64,000 nt of DNA, taken from NCBI GenBank assembly GCA_037128595.1, contig JBAXWB010000013.1, positions 1-64,000 on the forward strand, in the 5' to 3' direction. Source of the DNA: a bacterium. Lineage in GTDB: Bacteria; Verrucomicrobiota; Kiritimatiellia; CAIKKV01; CAITUY01. Of this stretch, positions 8,045 through 16,750 are shown piece by piece (position 1 is the first letter of the stretch; every line of letters starts with the position of its first letter). The notes beneath the pieces were generated by a model that saw only the letters and a list, made by a program, of their open reading frames with translations, did no database searches and had not been told where the DNA came from. Position numbers and translations under genes: made by a program.

Positions 8045-8596
8045 ATGAATAAATACATCGTTGGCGTCACGTTGCTTCTCCTCGCCGCCGCCTGTACGAA
8101 AGCGCCGGTCTACGAGCCATGGTGCAATGACTGGCAGATTCTGGTAAGAGATGCACTGACCGGTGATGGGAAAGTTTCGGCAAGTTATGAAGGCGCCTGG
8201 CGTCAGGGAGACATGACTCCAGATAAGTACAGCAACCGGCCCCATTATGAAGCCGTTGGCGCACATGTCGGGATCCTGGAGATGCATCCCGTTTCCCCAA
8301 CGGAATCGGCTAAAATGAAATTCAAGGGTACGGTGTCATCCCAGACGCCCATTCTCACGGTCGTTGCGGGCGGGAGTATCCACGGCGATTGCCTGCTTCA
8401 ATTGTATGTGAACGGGGCCAAGATCAGCGAGTATGTGCTTGATGGACTGCGTTGGAAAAAGTGTGACTTTGATCTCACCGCCTATGCCGGCGAAAACATG
8501 GATCTCCAGTTGTGGGTCACGGGCGGGGGCGAAAAACCGTGGAATTACGAGAATTGCTTTATTGATGACATTTCGTTTAATCAACGGCGTAAATAG
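8045..8596 (+). CDS. small secreted protein, probable lipoprotein with beta-sandwich domain
   Basis: 183 residues, not assigned to a named family. The N-terminus MNKYIVGVTLLLLAAACTK is a signal peptide with a loose lipobox (AAAC, Cys17), so lipid anchoring is plausible but not certain. The rest alternates short beta-strand-like stretches, ending with LDGLRWKKCDFDLTAYAG and CFIDDISF, a layout like galactose-binding or jelly-roll carbohydrate modules. The start is preceded by AAAGAGGAAA. It is followed 34 bases later by another secreted protein, suggesting one operon. Confidence 0.6.
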   Translation: MNKYIVGVTLLLLAAACTKAPVYEPWCNDWQILVRDALTGDGKVSASYEGAWRQGDMTPDKYSNRPHYEAVGAHVGILEMHPVSPTESAKMKFKGTVSSQTPILTVVAGGSIHGDCLLQLYVNGAKISEYVLDGLRWKKCDFDLTAYAGENMDLQLWVTGGGEKPWNYENCFIDDISFNQRRK

Positions 8597-8630
8597 GTTA
8601 TAAAGAATATTACTATCCGGGAGGCTGACA

Positions 8631-9668
8631 GTGAAACGACTGATAATGGCATTAATCGTAGGCGGCGCGGGCGTGAGTTCGTTTGCCGGACAAGATGACA
8701 CGAATTCCACCGACCAGGCGATCTTAAGAGAGCTCAGTGCGATTCACGCGTCATTGGATAAAATAGCATCCGAGTTGTCGGCCATGAGGAACCAAAAAGC
8801 CCTGCCGCCGGAAAGTTCTTTTTCGTCTGATGACGACTCTGGCTTTGTCCTCAAGAAAGCGAATGTTGATACGCTTCGGGGTATTACCCTGCCGGCGAAC
8901 CCGACGGAGGCCCAGATCGGTCAGTACATCAGTGAAATTGTGAAAGCTTCGAAAGGGCAGAATACATTCGGTGATTCAGATATTCAGGTGGGAATGCTCG
9001 CGAGGGTCGGCTCCACTAACCTCCAGTATCTGGTGGATGCGCTCAATGGCTCTCAAGGATGCGGGAATTATCACCTGGAAGCCGCCATTTGCCGGCTGGC
9101 TGACAATCAGAACAAGGAACTCATTCTGAAAACCCTGCCCGTTCAGCATAATCTGGTTAAAGTGGTGACGCGGATGGGGTGGGAGCCTGATGCCAGGGGG
9201 ACGCTGCTTGCGGAATTGAAGAATAAGACGGACTACCTGCCGACGGAATGGATCTCCGCCGTAGCCTCTCTCCGGGATCCGGCCAGTTATCCGTTGCTGC
9301 GTGATTACTTCATCTATGGGCACAACAAGTACTGGACCTATTCTGAAATCAAGGATTTGCCTATCGATAATATGCCGGCGGCAATCGTGGAAGCCTGGCA
9401 GCGGAGCAGGGCCCAGGATCCTGTTAACAAACGATACATGGCCATGGTGGCCATGCAATTCGGGCATAAGGATGCCTTGGAATGTGTTTGCGATGGTTTG
9501 GTAGATCCCGCTTCCCGCAATTACGGAAACAATGGCGAGATGCGTTCCTCCGTTCTCAAGATGGTAGATTTCTATGGAACCAATGAAGAGTTGGCCAACT
9601 GGTATAGAACAAACCGCGATAAGATCAAATTCAATGCCGCCACCAAAAAGTTTATTGTTGAAAAATAG
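8631..9668 (+). CDS. secreted alpha-helical (HEAT-like) protein of unknown function
   Basis: 345 residues starting at GTG 8631, behind a good GGGAGG site at 8619-8624. Residues 1-20 are a signal peptide (ending SSFAGQ). Residues 28-57 look like a short coiled coil (ILRELSAIHASLDKIASELSAM). After an acidic linker, residues about 85-340 are alpha-helical with HEAT-like units such as YHLEAAICRLADNQNKELIL and MAMVAMQFGHKDALECVCDG. HEAT solenoids bind proteins. The function is unknown. It lies downstream of the small lipoprotein gene. Confidence 0.55.
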   Translation: MKRLIMALIVGGAGVSSFAGQDDTNSTDQAILRELSAIHASLDKIASELSAMRNQKALPPESSFSSDDDSGFVLKKANVDTLRGITLPANPTEAQIGQYISEIVKASKGQNTFGDSDIQVGMLARVGSTNLQYLVDALNGSQGCGNYHLEAAICRLADNQNKELILKTLPVQHNLVKVVTRMGWEPDARGTLLAELKNKTDYLPTEWISAVASLRDPASYPLLRDYFIYGHNKYWTYSEIKDLPIDNMPAAIVEAWQRSRAQDPVNKRYMAMVAMQFGHKDALECVCDGLVDPASRNYGNNGEMRSSVLKMVDFYGTNEELANWYRTNRDKIKFNAATKKFIVEK

Positions 9669-9704
9669 CCTAAAGGCACCTCCGAGGGGTGTGTTGTAGA
9701 GTGG

Positions 9705-9723
9705 CAGCGGCGTCTCGCCGCTG
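9705..9723. repeat. palindrome with TCT centre, 8-bp arms
   Basis: CAGCGGCG and CGCCGCTG flank TCT, 37 bases after the HEAT-like gene. It belongs to the same family as the hairpins at 927-947, 16775-16794 and 16864-16883. No T-run follows. Confidence 0.6.
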
Positions 9724-9769
9724 TTCCTCAAAAATCATTAGGATTGACTCATGCGAAGGCCCGAACTTG

Positions 9770-10198
9770 ATGAATCTCGATAAAGCATTGGAAATTGGCG
9801 TGAGGGCGCATGCCGGGCAGACTGACAGGCTCGGGGGACCCTATATTCTTCATCCACTCCGGATCATGATGAAGATGAGCAGTGAGGATGAAAGGGTTGT
9901 CGCTATCCTGCATGATGTGGTTGAGGACAGCGCCGTCACGCTTGAGGACCTTGCTCAATCCGGCTTCTCCCGGCTTGTGCTTGATGCGGTTGACGGACTC
10001 ACTCACCGGAAAGAGGAGCCCTATGAGGTTTATATTGAGCGGGCCGCCGGGAATGCGCTTGCCAGGAAGATCAAGGTGGCTGACCTCGAGGACAACATGG
10101 AGTTCCGGCGGATTCATGGTCTTGCCGAAAAGGATAATGAGCGGATGATCCGCTACCAGAAGGCATACAGGTTTCTAACGGGCAGGGATTTCTCCTGA
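9770..10198 (+). CDS. small HD-domain hydrolase of the RelA/SpoT (Mesh1-like) type
   Basis: 143 residues from ATG 9770; a longer frame to 9689 would translate the palindrome at 9705-9723 and is rejected. The metal-binding HD set is visible: HPLRIM (His28), AILHDVVED (His48, Asp49, Glu52-Asp53) and KVADLEDN near residue 105. This is the arrangement of the (p)ppGpp hydrolase half of SpoT and of stand-alone small alarmone hydrolases, which remove the 3'-pyrophosphate. No synthetase or TGS/ACT domain is present. It may act on ppGpp or on another nucleotide. It is 28 bases upstream of the UroD-type gene. Confidence 0.7.
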   Translation: MNLDKALEIGVRAHAGQTDRLGGPYILHPLRIMMKMSSEDERVVAILHDVVEDSAVTLEDLAQSGFSRLVLDAVDGLTHRKEEPYEVYIERAAGNALARKIKVADLEDNMEFRRIHGLAEKDNERMIRYQKAYRFLTGRDFS

Positions 10199-10226
10199 GC
10201 CAATAAATAAATGGGATAGAGGAATT

Positions 10227-11384
10227 ATGAAAAACATCGAACCAACCAATGAAGAGAAGCAGGCGGTCTGGGATGCCTATCGGGCGCATAAGCCAATACG
10301 CGTGCCGCTGACGTGGGGCGTCAATCCGAGGATTATCATGCTTAATCCCGTGCTGAACCCGGAAGGGTTCACTTATCAGCAGTATTTCAATGAACCGCGC
10401 GTTACGTTGATCATTCAGTCCCGTTTTCACGAATATGTGGCCACCACCTTGAACCGGACCTGCGATTCCGCTGTGGCGCTTCCTGAATCCTGGAACTTTT
10501 ATGTCGATAACCAGAACATCTATGACGGCGCCTATTTCGGGGGAGAGGTCGTCTTCGACGAAGGGCAGGTACCCAGTGTCCGGCCAGCCTATACGTTTGA
10601 TGATATGGATGCGTTTCTGAAGCGGGATTTCTCACCCCCCTTGACGAACCCCTGGTTGAAGGACCGCCTGGAGTTTCATGGTCGGCTGGTCCGTGAAGCG
10701 GAAACCTTCACCTATCTCGGGCGCAAAGGAACGGTAGGGGATTACAGCCTGGGTTTCGACGGGCCCGTGACGGCCGTGGCCACCTTGTTCGGTGCGGATG
10801 GGATCGCGATTCTGGCCGCCGAGCCGGAAAGGGCGCGACTGCTGCTGGATAAACTGGTTGATGACGTGCTGATTCGGAATCGGGCGTTGGCAGACCTGTG
10901 CGGGGGGTGGAAGAAGTCCGACTGGACCTGGTTTGCGGACGACTCGATCCAGCTTATCAGTAGTGAGATGTACCGGGACCTGGTGTTGCCGGTGCATGCC
11001 CGCTTCTATGATGCCACTAACAGTCTCAGCGCGGCGGATGGACAGCGCTGCATTCACCTGTGTGGAGATGCGACCCGCCATTTTCCCGTGATCAACAGGG
11101 AATTGGGGGTGACCTCGTTTGATACCGGGTTCCCCGTTGACTTTGGTCAATTGCGCCAGGCCCTTGGGCCTGCCGTGGAAATTTCAGGGGGGCCATCAAT
11201 TATGATTTTGCGTGAGGGAACCCCGGATTCGTGTGCCCGTGAAACCCGGCGCATTCTGGAAACAGGGATCATGCAAGGCGGTCGGTTCATTCTTCGCGAA
11301 GGAAATAATCTGCCGCCCTGCGTTCCCATGGCCAATCTGGAGGCGGTCTACAATACCTGCCGGGAATTCGGCAACTACCTATGA
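10227..11384 (+). CDS. UroD-superfamily methyltransferase-like protein (HxC zinc motif)
   Basis: 385 residues with the uroporphyrinogen decarboxylase fold. In place of heme-pathway UroD features it carries IHLCGDATRHF (His277, Cys279) and a later PPCVP (Cys365), matching the H-x-C...C zinc site of MtaA/CmuA-type cobalamin methyltransferases. These enzymes move methyl groups between a substrate, a corrinoid protein and a thiol or folate. No corrinoid protein is encoded nearby. The stop overlaps the ATG of the next gene by four bases (ATGA, 11381-11384), so it is translationally coupled to a secreted glycosidase-like protein. That suggests work on methylated carbohydrate, which is inference. 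Confidence 0.75.
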   Translation: MKNIEPTNEEKQAVWDAYRAHKPIRVPLTWGVNPRIIMLNPVLNPEGFTYQQYFNEPRVTLIIQSRFHEYVATTLNRTCDSAVALPESWNFYVDNQNIYDGAYFGGEVVFDEGQVPSVRPAYTFDDMDAFLKRDFSPPLTNPWLKDRLEFHGRLVREAETFTYLGRKGTVGDYSLGFDGPVTAVATLFGADGIAILAAEPERARLLLDKLVDDVLIRNRALADLCGGWKKSDWTWFADDSIQLISSEMYRDLVLPVHARFYDATNSLSAADGQRCIHLCGDATRHFPVINRELGVTSFDTGFPVDFGQLRQALGPAVEISGGPSIMILREGTPDSCARETRRILETGIMQGGRFILREGNNLPPCVPMANLEAVYNTCREFGNYL

Positions 11385-13756
11385 ACCGTGTCCTTATCCT
11401 TCTGTGTTGCCTGAAACTGACGTGCGGAATGGCCTTGGCGCAAGGGACGCCCGGAGGGACGAACCTGCTCGTGAATGGGGGGTTTGAGCAGGAGACTCAC
11501 GGCTGGAACCAACTGTGGGCGCGCGATACCGGAGCCGTCAGCGCGGTCATTGATCCCCTTGAACACCATGGTGGAACTCAAGCCCTTCGTATCGAGCACA
11601 CGGGGCAGAAAGATTGGAGCCTCAGTCAGCCGCCCCATCTCGAGGTGCAACCTGGAGAGATTTTTGAACTGACGGCCTGGGTTCGAGTCCAGGGTGAAGG
11701 GAATGCTATCCTCAGTGCCGTCACTCGGAATGCGTCCGGCACGACGATCAACTGGGCATTTGGCGGGCGGACGACTCGCGCAACGAAAGCCTGGCATCTC
11801 CTGCGATCCCGTTTCATCATTCCGCCGGGAGTCACGACCATCCAGCCCCGCCTCATCGGGGATGGCCCCGCGACCATCTGGTGTGATGATTTCGTCCTCG
11901 TGCGGCAGGGCAACCTCGCCGCGCTGCGCCCGCACGGCCTGCCCGCCGAGGTGAGCCTCGCGAATGCCTCGTTGGCAGTGACCTTCCATACTGCAGACGG
12001 CACCTTTGTTGTGAACGATCGGCGTCTGAACCGGACCTGGGCCCAACATGTCGGAGACGCCCCCCTGGTCGTTCTTGAGGCAAAGGCGCGTGGACAGGAA
12101 CTCCGTTTAAAATTACTTGATCCCATGTCCTTTCGTGAGATCGCCGTAACGGCCCGGTTGGACGGTGACTCACCTGAGATGGTCATCACCCTTCGTGCCG
12201 AGGGCGAGATGGATGCCCTGCTCGAGTGGCCGGCCCCGTTCGCCTCCGCCAAGGGGCATGTGCTCATTCTTCCCGTCAACGAGGGCATCAGTTATCCGGT
12301 TGACGATGAGTCACTCCCCTCAATGAGCTACCACTTGTATGGCGGGCATGGGCTTTGCATGCCGTGGTATGGGGTGACGGAGGGGGATTCGGGCTGGATG
12401 GCGATCATTGAAACACCGGATGACGCGTCGGTCGCCATTTCCCGGCATAACAGCCTGCTCGGACTCGTTCCCAGGTGGGAGTCTCAGAAGCAGCAATTCG
12501 GCCCGGAACGCGTGATCCGATATGTTTTTGTGGACCGTGGCGGCTATGTCGCCATGGCCGGGCGCTATCGCGACTATGCCAGGAAGACCGGCCTTCTCAA
12601 GACGTTGGACGAAAAGCGTAAGGCCGTCCCTGCGGTGGATCAACTGGTCGGGGCCGTGAATATCTGGTGCTGGGATAAGGGAGCCACTTCCTGGTGCCGC
12701 GAACTCCAGGCCCTCGGTATCCGGCGCATCCTATGGAGCAGCGCCCTGCCACCTGACCAGATCAAGGCCCTGAACGAACTCGGCGTGCTGACCAGTCGTT
12801 ACGACATTTATCAGGACGCCATGAACCCGGCTAATTTTCCTTATCTCCAGTGGCTCCATTCTGATTGGACGAGTGAGGCGTGGACGAACGATGACCTCAT
12901 GGTGGGGGCGAACGGGGAATGGGTGCGCGGATGGGAAGTCGAAACGAAGGATGGCAAGATGCTGCCCTGTGGCACGCTCTGCGACCGGCAGGCTGTGGAG
13001 TATGCCACGCGGCGTATTCCTCCGGAGTTGAAGACCCATCCCTACCGGTGCCGGTTTATTGACACCACGACGGCCAGTCCCTGGCGGGAATGTTATCACC
13101 CGAAGCACCCCCTGACGCGTACGGAGAGCAAGCGCTATAAGATGGATCTGCTCCGGTACGTCAGCCAGGGGTGTGGCCTGGTCTGCGGGAGTGAGACGGG
13201 CCATGACGCGGCCGTGCCATGGGTCGATTACTTCGAGGGGATGCTCAGTTTGGGGCCCTACCGCGTTCCCGACTCGGGCCGGGACATGATGCGGATCTGG
13301 GATGAGGTTCCGGCGCAGGTTGCCAAATTCCAAACCGGCCATTTCTACCGGTTGCCGCTCTGGGAACTGGTCTATCATGATTGCGTGGTGGCCCAGTGGT
13401 ACTGGGGCGACTATAACAATAAATTGCCGGTACTCTGGGATCGGCGCGATCTTTGGAATACCCTCTATGGCACGCCGCCGATGTTCATGTTTGATCGGAA
13501 GATATGGGAGGCGAATAAGGACCGGTTTGTGCAGAGTTACCAGGCGGCCACCCCTGTGGCCCGGGCGACCGGGTATTCCCGGATGCTCTCCCACGAGTGG
13601 TTGACGCCGAACCATGCCGTCCAGCGGACTCGCTTTGCGAATGGGGTCGTGGTCACCGTCAACTTTGGTGAAACGCCGTTCACTTTGCCGGATGGCGTGA
13701 GCATTCAGGCGCTGGGAAGCCGCGTTGAAGGATTGCCCGTAACCGCGCTTCGATAG
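11381..13756 (+). CDS. large secreted glycosidase-like protein with N-terminal carbohydrate-binding module
   Basis: 791 residues. Signal peptide 1 to about 21 (ending GMALAQG). Residues 28-180 form a jelly-roll module starting LLVNGGFEQETHGW and ending TIWCDDFVLV, as in carbohydrate-binding CBM4/9-like modules. The central and C-terminal part has a beta super-sandwich (about 190-400, with GHGLCMPWYGVTEGDSGWM) and a probable TIM barrel (about 410-690, with ILWSSALPP, RFIDTTTASPW and GLVCGSETGHDAAVPW), then a small beta domain. This order resembles GH101/GH129 and related uncharacterised proteins. The exact family and catalytic acids cannot be fixed by eye. It is translationally coupled to the UroD-type gene. 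Confidence 0.6.
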   Translation: MNRVLILLCCLKLTCGMALAQGTPGGTNLLVNGGFEQETHGWNQLWARDTGAVSAVIDPLEHHGGTQALRIEHTGQKDWSLSQPPHLEVQPGEIFELTAWVRVQGEGNAILSAVTRNASGTTINWAFGGRTTRATKAWHLLRSRFIIPPGVTTIQPRLIGDGPATIWCDDFVLVRQGNLAALRPHGLPAEVSLANASLAVTFHTADGTFVVNDRRLNRTWAQHVGDAPLVVLEAKARGQELRLKLLDPMSFREIAVTARLDGDSPEMVITLRAEGEMDALLEWPAPFASAKGHVLILPVNEGISYPVDDESLPSMSYHLYGGHGLCMPWYGVTEGDSGWMAIIETPDDASVAISRHNSLLGLVPRWESQKQQFGPERVIRYVFVDRGGYVAMAGRYRDYARKTGLLKTLDEKRKAVPAVDQLVGAVNIWCWDKGATSWCRELQALGIRRILWSSALPPDQIKALNELGVLTSRYDIYQDAMNPANFPYLQWLHSDWTSEAWTNDDLMVGANGEWVRGWEVETKDGKMLPCGTLCDRQAVEYATRRIPPELKTHPYRCRFIDTTTASPWRECYHPKHPLTRTESKRYKMDLLRYVSQGCGLVCGSETGHDAAVPWVDYFEGMLSLGPYRVPDSGRDMMRIWDEVPAQVAKFQTGHFYRLPLWELVYHDCVVAQWYWGDYNNKLPVLWDRRDLWNTLYGTPPMFMFDRKIWEANKDRFVQSYQAATPVARATGYSRMLSHEWLTPNHAVQRTRFANGVVVTVNFGETPFTLPDGVSIQALGSRVEGLPVTALR

Positions 13757-13875
13757 GGGATGACCTGGATTATTTTCACAAGAGTGCTCGTTGCTTAAGA
13801 AAACTGTGAAACCTGGAGCCTTACCTGTTGGACGAGGCAAAGGGAAGTGATTGAGGCAGGGAGAGGAAGAGAAAA

Positions 13876-15066
13876 ATGATCAAAAAACTTTTTTATGGGA
13901 TGCTTTTGGCGGTTGCTGTGTGCCGGACAACGGAGGCCATCCCCAATGAACAGGGCTATTTCCTCTCGTGGGAACAGAAGAAAGAACTGATGTGCCTGGG
14001 GCGAATCCAGGATTCAAGGGGAACCTGGTATGACGTCTGGATCTGCCCGGGTTATGTCCCGCCCGCGACGTATGCCCGTAAGAGCTTCAGCCGTGCCTGC
14101 GGAAATTTCGGGGAGTATTTCGAGGCGAATAAATACCACTCACTGAAGGAGGGGAGTTCAGCCTGTTTCGACTGGGCATTGCATGAATGCGGGATGGGCT
14201 TCGCCATCAAAGGGATCCCGCGTGCCTGGGGTTCGAGCTTTGACAAGGCAAACGAGCGAACCGAGCGGCGGGTGTTCGGGTGGTGGATGGCCTATCCGTG
14301 GGCGTTCTTTGAGTCTACCGTTGAAACCGCCTTCCGGGGGGCACTGGGAGCGGTTGGGACAGTCGGGGGTGTCGCCACGGGCCTCGCGGTGGTGCCGGCG
14401 TATCACGCGCTTGATTCCGCCGTGGCGGGGGTCTGGAATCTGGGGGTGAATACGATTATTATTCCGACCGTGGGGATCACGTGGAACACGGTGATCAGCC
14501 CGCCGCTGGCGCTGATTGGGCAGAAGCCGGCGGTCTCCCGGGTGGATGGATTCTGGGTTACCGTTGTCAACGCGGGCCGTCCGCCTGAGCAGCGTCAGCT
14601 GACCCCGGAGGAAGTTCGGGTGTTCAGCGAGTGGGGCCTGTTCCTGCTCAAGGAGACCCAGCCCTATGCCTCGAGACGGGAACAGGTGGATAAGACGACT
14701 GGGGTCAAGTGCACGGAATGGCAGGAGGAAATCAAGGCGGCGCAAATGCAGGCCCACCGTGTGAAGGAGTCACTGACCGGGGAGGAACGCGCGCACATTC
14801 GCGACCTCATCGCCACCAATGGGATGGCGGCCACCTTTGTCAATCCGGCCTTCACACCGGCCTATGGCAGTGGCTGTGAGACGGAGATCCGGCGCTACCT
14901 CATGCTGCAGAATATTCCCAATCCGCAAATCGATCAGATTCTGATGCTGTTGCGAACCTATCAGTCTTCTGCCATCATGACGCCTGAATCCGTGAGGAAA
15001 AAAACGGATCCCCTGCAGCGCAGCGCGGAAATCATCGAGAAATCAGCTGAGGATACATTCAGATGA
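13876..15066 (+). CDS. exported protein of unknown function with Gly-rich hydrophobic middle
   Basis: 396 residues, no family recognised. Signal peptide 1-22 (ending CRTTEAIP). The N-terminal part has several Cys (CLGRIQD, WICPGYVPP, SRACGNF, CFDWALHECG) that could form disulfides. Residues about 140-220 are Ala/Gly/Val-rich and hydrophobic (FRGALGAVGTVGGVATGLAV and onwards), like membrane-inserting segments. The C-terminal third is polar and helical. Preceded by GGGAGAGGAAG. A 9-bp stem-loop at 15085-15111 follows. It may be an outer-membrane or envelope-assembly protein; that is a guess. Confidence 0.5.
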   Translation: MIKKLFYGMLLAVAVCRTTEAIPNEQGYFLSWEQKKELMCLGRIQDSRGTWYDVWICPGYVPPATYARKSFSRACGNFGEYFEANKYHSLKEGSSACFDWALHECGMGFAIKGIPRAWGSSFDKANERTERRVFGWWMAYPWAFFESTVETAFRGALGAVGTVGGVATGLAVVPAYHALDSAVAGVWNLGVNTIIIPTVGITWNTVISPPLALIGQKPAVSRVDGFWVTVVNAGRPPEQRQLTPEEVRVFSEWGLFLLKETQPYASRREQVDKTTGVKCTEWQEEIKAAQMQAHRVKESLTGEERAHIRDLIATNGMAATFVNPAFTPAYGSGCETEIRRYLMLQNIPNPQIDQILMLLRTYQSSAIMTPESVRKKTDPLQRSAEIIEKSAEDTFR

Positions 15067-15084
15067 GAAGGCGATGAGGGCCTG

Positions 15085-15111
15085 ATAAGGGACGGTTTGT
15101 TTGTCCCTTAT
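15085..15111. terminator. 9-bp perfect stem-loop after the unknown exported gene
   Basis: ATAAGGGAC (15085-15093) pairs exactly with GTCCCTTAT (15103-15111) around a 9-base loop, 19 bases after the stop codon of the upstream gene. No strong T-run follows, so it may also act as an RNA-stabilising hairpin. Confidence 0.5.
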
Positions 15112-15194
15112 GACTTAAATCAATCGAGTTTTGGCACGGATTCAGATAAGAATTATTCTTGGTTCCGGCTACGCCGGGTTAGGAGGACTCGAAA

Positions 15195-16112
15195 ATGTCA
15201 AAGCGAGCTAAAAACAGGGCGACAACGGTTGAGTGGGGGTGTCCGGCAATCAATGAGTCCACATGCATCAAGTGTGGACGGTGCGTCCGCATTTGCCCGT
15301 CGTTGTGCCTCCACATGAAGGACGGCAAGCCAGTTGCCGGCTCAAACGACACCTTTGGCTGTCTGGCCTGCGGCCATTGCATGGCGGTATGCCCGAGCGG
15401 TGCCATTCGCGTGACGGGCCGCGACATGACAGGGGGCGACGTCTTCCCCCTGCCGCCTCCGTCTGCCCGTGCCACTGCCGAAGCCCTTGAAGGGAGTCTC
15501 CAGGCGAGGCGAAGTGTGCGTCACTACGAGAGTCGGCCTGTCGAAAAAGCCGTCATTGAACGGCTGCTGGCCATGGCGTCTACCGCGCCCATGGGGTTTC
15601 CCCCTTCACCCGTGGGTGTGGTCGTGATCAACGGGAGGGAACGGGTTCAGGAACTGGCGGATGACCTGGTGGCCGTGTTCAGGAAATGGCTTTTTCTCAA
15701 AACCCCGGTCGGCTCTGTAGTGTTGCGTCTGATGATGGACAGGCTTTCGGCGGATCTGATGAGGAATTTTGTCCTGCCGGTTTCGGATACGATCATCAAG
15801 GCGAGGAAGGAGAACAAGGACCTGCTCTTCTACGATGCGCCTTGTGTCATTCTGTTCCACTACCCGATGAAGGACACCATCGAGCCGGCGCTCGCCTGCA
15901 GTTTTGCCACCCTGGCGGCAGAAGGGCTGGGATTGGGGAGTTGCATGATCGGAACGGTTGCTCCGGCTCTGCAAGGCGACCGAAAACTGAAGTCACGATG
16001 GGGCATTCCGGAAAAGCGGTTCCCGTCCATGGCCATGACGCTCGGCTACCCTTCAGTCACGTTTCTTAACGGGATCCGGCGTCGATTCGCATCCGTTGAA
16101 TTCGTCGAATGA
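15195..16112 (+). CDS. ferredoxin-nitroreductase fusion
   Basis: 305 residues. Residues 15-75 hold two 4Fe-4S clusters: C-I-K-C-G-R-C-V-R-I-C-P and C-L-A-C-G-H-C-M-A-V-C-P. Residues about 90-300 are an FMN-dependent nitroreductase domain beginning SLQARRSVRHYESRPV, with the FMN-contact region GLGLGSCMIGTV. Such fusions are common in anaerobes and pass electrons from an internal ferredoxin module to flavin; substrates are nitro compounds, quinones or unknown. GGAGGA stands ahead of the ATG. This is a single gene, converging on the frameshifted gene at 16152. Confidence 0.88.
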   Translation: MSKRAKNRATTVEWGCPAINESTCIKCGRCVRICPSLCLHMKDGKPVAGSNDTFGCLACGHCMAVCPSGAIRVTGRDMTGGDVFPLPPPSARATAEALEGSLQARRSVRHYESRPVEKAVIERLLAMASTAPMGFPPSPVGVVVINGRERVQELADDLVAVFRKWLFLKTPVGSVVLRLMMDRLSADLMRNFVLPVSDTIIKARKENKDLLFYDAPCVILFHYPMKDTIEPALACSFATLAAEGLGLGSCMIGTVAPALQGDRKLKSRWGIPEKRFPSMAMTLGYPSVTFLNGIRRRFASVEFVE

Positions 16113-16151
16113 GCCCTGCAAGTCCCTGTTCGTCCCGGGTACGGCCTCCGG

Positions 16152-16597
16152 CTATAACATCCGCTCAATGGAGGCCCGCTTAGCGGCATAGAGTTTGCCG
16201 AAGCCGAGGCTGATCGCGGCATCGCAGAGTGTTAGCGCGTGTTCCAGCTCCCCGTCGTCAATGGCGATGGCGATCCCTCGTTCATATAAACGCATGGAGG
16301 GGCGTATTCGCGGAAGCGTTGCAATAATTCTTCCCGTGCGGTCGGCAGGTAGTCAGCCGCCCGGGCGAGCGCCTCGCGGCAGGTCTCCAGGTCGCCGGAC
16401 TGGCAGGCATCCTCCGCCAGCAGGTCGTACAGGAAGAACTTCACGGCATTGGGCAGCGACGTGTTGCGTTCGCTGAATTTCAAGAGGTACTTTTTACCCT
16501 TTTCCGCCCCGCTGAACAGGGCTTCATTATGCCCCTCCATGAGATCCGTGAGGATCTCGGAGGGGGTCTTACGGATCGGTGTCGTGCGGTCAGCCAT
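16152..16597 (-). pseudogene. hypothetical helical protein, frameshifted near 16297-16304
   Basis: The minus-strand frame opens at 16597 and runs through LLEGHN-like helical sequence (MADRTTPIRKTPSEILTDLM...) to LLQRFREY, then degenerates into a short unrelated tail. In the -1 frame the coding pattern continues directly with MRLYERGIAIAIDDGELEHA and ends KRASIERML at a stop at 16152-16154. The total is 446 bases, one short of 149 codons, so a single base is missing, most likely in or near the GGGG run at 16299-16302. The restored protein would be about 148 residues, all-helical and TPR-like. It is either a recent pseudogene or an assembly error. No family recognised. Confidence 0.65.
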
Positions 16598-16750
16598 AAG
16601 GGCAGGATGACAGAACCAGACTGGGAGCTCAAGAAATGAGTCACGAGTCTAGAGCCAATAGGGGTTATGACTCACGACGAGCGATGCTGGGCGCTGCATC
16701 ATTTCAACCTAGCCCAGCCTATCCGGCGCCAAAATAAGAGTTTTTACAGA

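Noticed and set aside
11673-11691. tRNA T-arm-like sequence with GTTCGAGT loop
   Set aside because: It lies inside the 791-codon glycosidase-like gene and no acceptor, D or anticodon arms surround it.
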